The notes beneath the pieces are model-generated. The model was not told where the DNA came from. It was given only the letters and a program-made list of their open reading frames with translations, and did no database searches. 14,079 bases of DNA from DATCVR01 sp036566745. Its GTDB lineage: Bacteria; Actinomycetota; Actinomycetes; Jiangellales; Jiangellaceae. Shown piece by piece: positions 13,528 through 14,079 of this stretch (positions are counted from its first letter, which is position 1; each line of letters begins with the position of its first letter). The position numbers were made by a program, and so were the translations under genes. Where the stretch lies: contig DATCVR010000348.1 of assembly GCA_036566745.1 (NCBI GenBank), forward strand, positions 1-14,079. Direction: 5' to 3'.

Positions 13528-13557
13528 GGGTCAGCCGTCGCGCGCTGAGGATCAGCC
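13517..13557. repeat. tandem 20-bp duplication across two convergent stop codons
   Basis: Two copies, 13517-13536 and 13538-13557, differ at one position (G at 13530, A at 13551) and have a period of 21 bp. Each holds a small inverted repeat, GCTGA-3 nt-TCAGC (13523-13535 and 13544-13556). Copy one supplies the plus-strand stop TGA (13525-13527) and copy two the minus-strand stop (TCA, 13552-13554). Because 21 is a multiple of three, each gene has a second in-frame stop seven codons further on. The repeat may also serve as a weak bidirectional terminator. Confidence 0.7.
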
Positions 13558-14079
13558 CGCGACGTCGGCCGGGCGCGGCGCGACATGCCGCTCCAGCCCC
13601 GCCAGGAACGCCGCCGTGGCCGCGCGCCGGGCGTCGCTGGCGACCAGCGGGCCGAGGTCCCAGCCCACGAGCCGGCCCTCGTCGGCGTCGGTCATGCGCG
13701 GCAAGAAGGCGTCGAGACGGCTCGCCGTGGGCGCGCGCAGCTCGATCGGCGCGGTGTCGAGCGACGGTACGTACCAGCGGCCCAGCCAGTCGACGTCGTA
13801 GCCGCTCACCCGCTCGGCGAGCAGCCGGAGGAGGTCGTCCGGATCGCGGCGCGGGTAGCGCTGGGCGAAGTAGGCGACCACGCCTTCGTGTTTGAGCGGC
13901 TCCTTGCGGAGGTACCCCGGGGTGTTCTTGCGGGTCAGCATTCGGACGATCTCGATCTGCTTCGGCCACGACCCGGACAGCGCCGACTCGAGCAGGATCT
14001 TGCGGGCGCACTTCCAGCAGCGCCGGCACGGTTCGCCGACGGTGCCGCGCATGCATGACTGGGCGAACCCGCCGTACGG
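13552..14079 (-). CDS. C-terminal part of a protein with a QueC-type zinc motif (truncated at window edge)
   Basis: The frame is open from the right edge to the TGA at 13554-13552, giving 175 residues of a longer protein; the ATG at 14052 is internal rather than a start because the zinc motif begins before it. The visible part opens PYGGFAQSCMRGTVGEPC followed by RRCWKCARK, with cysteines at visible residues 9, 18, 21 and 24. This Cx8Cx2Cx2C spacing is that of the zinc site at the end of QueC (7-cyano-7-deazaguanine synthase) and related N-type ATP-pyrophosphatases. The PP-loop, expected near the N-terminus, is outside the window. Unlike QueC, about 150 residues follow the motif (IEIVRMLTRKNTPGYL, AYFAQRYPRRDPDDLLRLL, WLGRWYVPSLD), so it is probably a relative and not the queuosine enzyme. 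Its place beside glycan genes suggests ATP-dependent activation of a sugar or linked acid, which is inference only. It is convergent with the 202-aa gene. Confidence 0.72.
   Translation of the reverse strand, partial: PYGGFAQSCMRGTVGEPCRRCWKCARKILLESALSGSWPKQIEIVRMLTRKNTPGYLRKEPLKHEGVVAYFAQRYPRRDPDDLLRLLAERVSGYDVDWLGRWYVPSLDTAPIELRAPTASRLDAFLPRMTDADEGRLVGWDLGPLVASDARRAATAAFLAGLERHVAPRPADVAG

Noticed and set aside
1..14079. Search for CRISPR arrays, tRNAs, insertion sequences and defence genes
   Set aside because: No regularly spaced repeats, tRNA-like cloverleaf, transposase motif or terminal inverted repeats were seen; the content is a glycan locus.

Overview
The window is a very GC-rich (roughly 70 percent by eye) stretch of bacterial chromosome. 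Strong third-position G/C bias, near-absence of AT-rich promoters, GTG starts and -10-like TAnnnT hexamers 6-7 nt before start codons suggest a high-GC member of the Actinomycetota. Acidimicrobiia or a Nocardioides-like group are possible, but I cannot fix the genus from sequence alone. I see no tRNA, rRNA, insertion sequence, integrase or CRISPR array.

Almost everything is a surface-glycan locus. From left to right: (1) a truncated alpha/beta hydrolase on the minus strand (1-599), probably outside the glycan cluster and separated from it by a strong GC hairpin. (2) A minus-strand pair read from 5006 down to 678: a GT-B/GT4-type glycosyltransferase (598 aa), then, 21 nt later, an 836-aa protein with an N-terminal helical region, a GT2 domain and a GT-B-like domain. 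(3) A divergent WecB-type UDP-GlcNAc 2-epimerase (5161-6246), which would supply UDP-ManNAc. (4) Convergent to it, a secreted or membrane-anchored right-handed beta-helix protein ending in five Ca-binding FG-GAP/VCBS repeats (8438-6273). (5) Divergent from that, a plus-strand run: a membrane O-acyltransferase with an SGNH tail (8565-10682), a 726-aa double glycosyltransferase (10742-12922), and a 202-aa protein of unknown function coupled to it by an ATGA overlap. (6) Convergent at the right edge, the C-terminal part of a protein with a QueC-type tetracysteine zinc motif (13552-14079, truncated).

A coherent reading is that WecB makes an activated ManNAc, the glycosyltransferases (two carrying the same GT-B-like domain in different fusions) assemble a repeat unit, the acyltransferase decorates it, and the beta-helix/VCBS protein acts on or binds the glycan outside the cell. 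No flippase, polymerase, chain-length regulator or initiating phosphoglycosyltransferase is visible, so the locus must continue beyond the window or rely on genes elsewhere.

No gene-free stretch exceeds 300 bases. The longest gaps are 5007-5160 and 8439-8564, both divergent promoter regions. The points most worth a second look are the shared GT-B-like domain in two fusions, the Asp-to-Gln change in the SGNH DxxH motif, the disulfide-patterned VCBS repeats, the QueC-like zinc motif in a glycan locus, and a tandem 20-bp duplication that gives both convergent genes a second in-frame stop.
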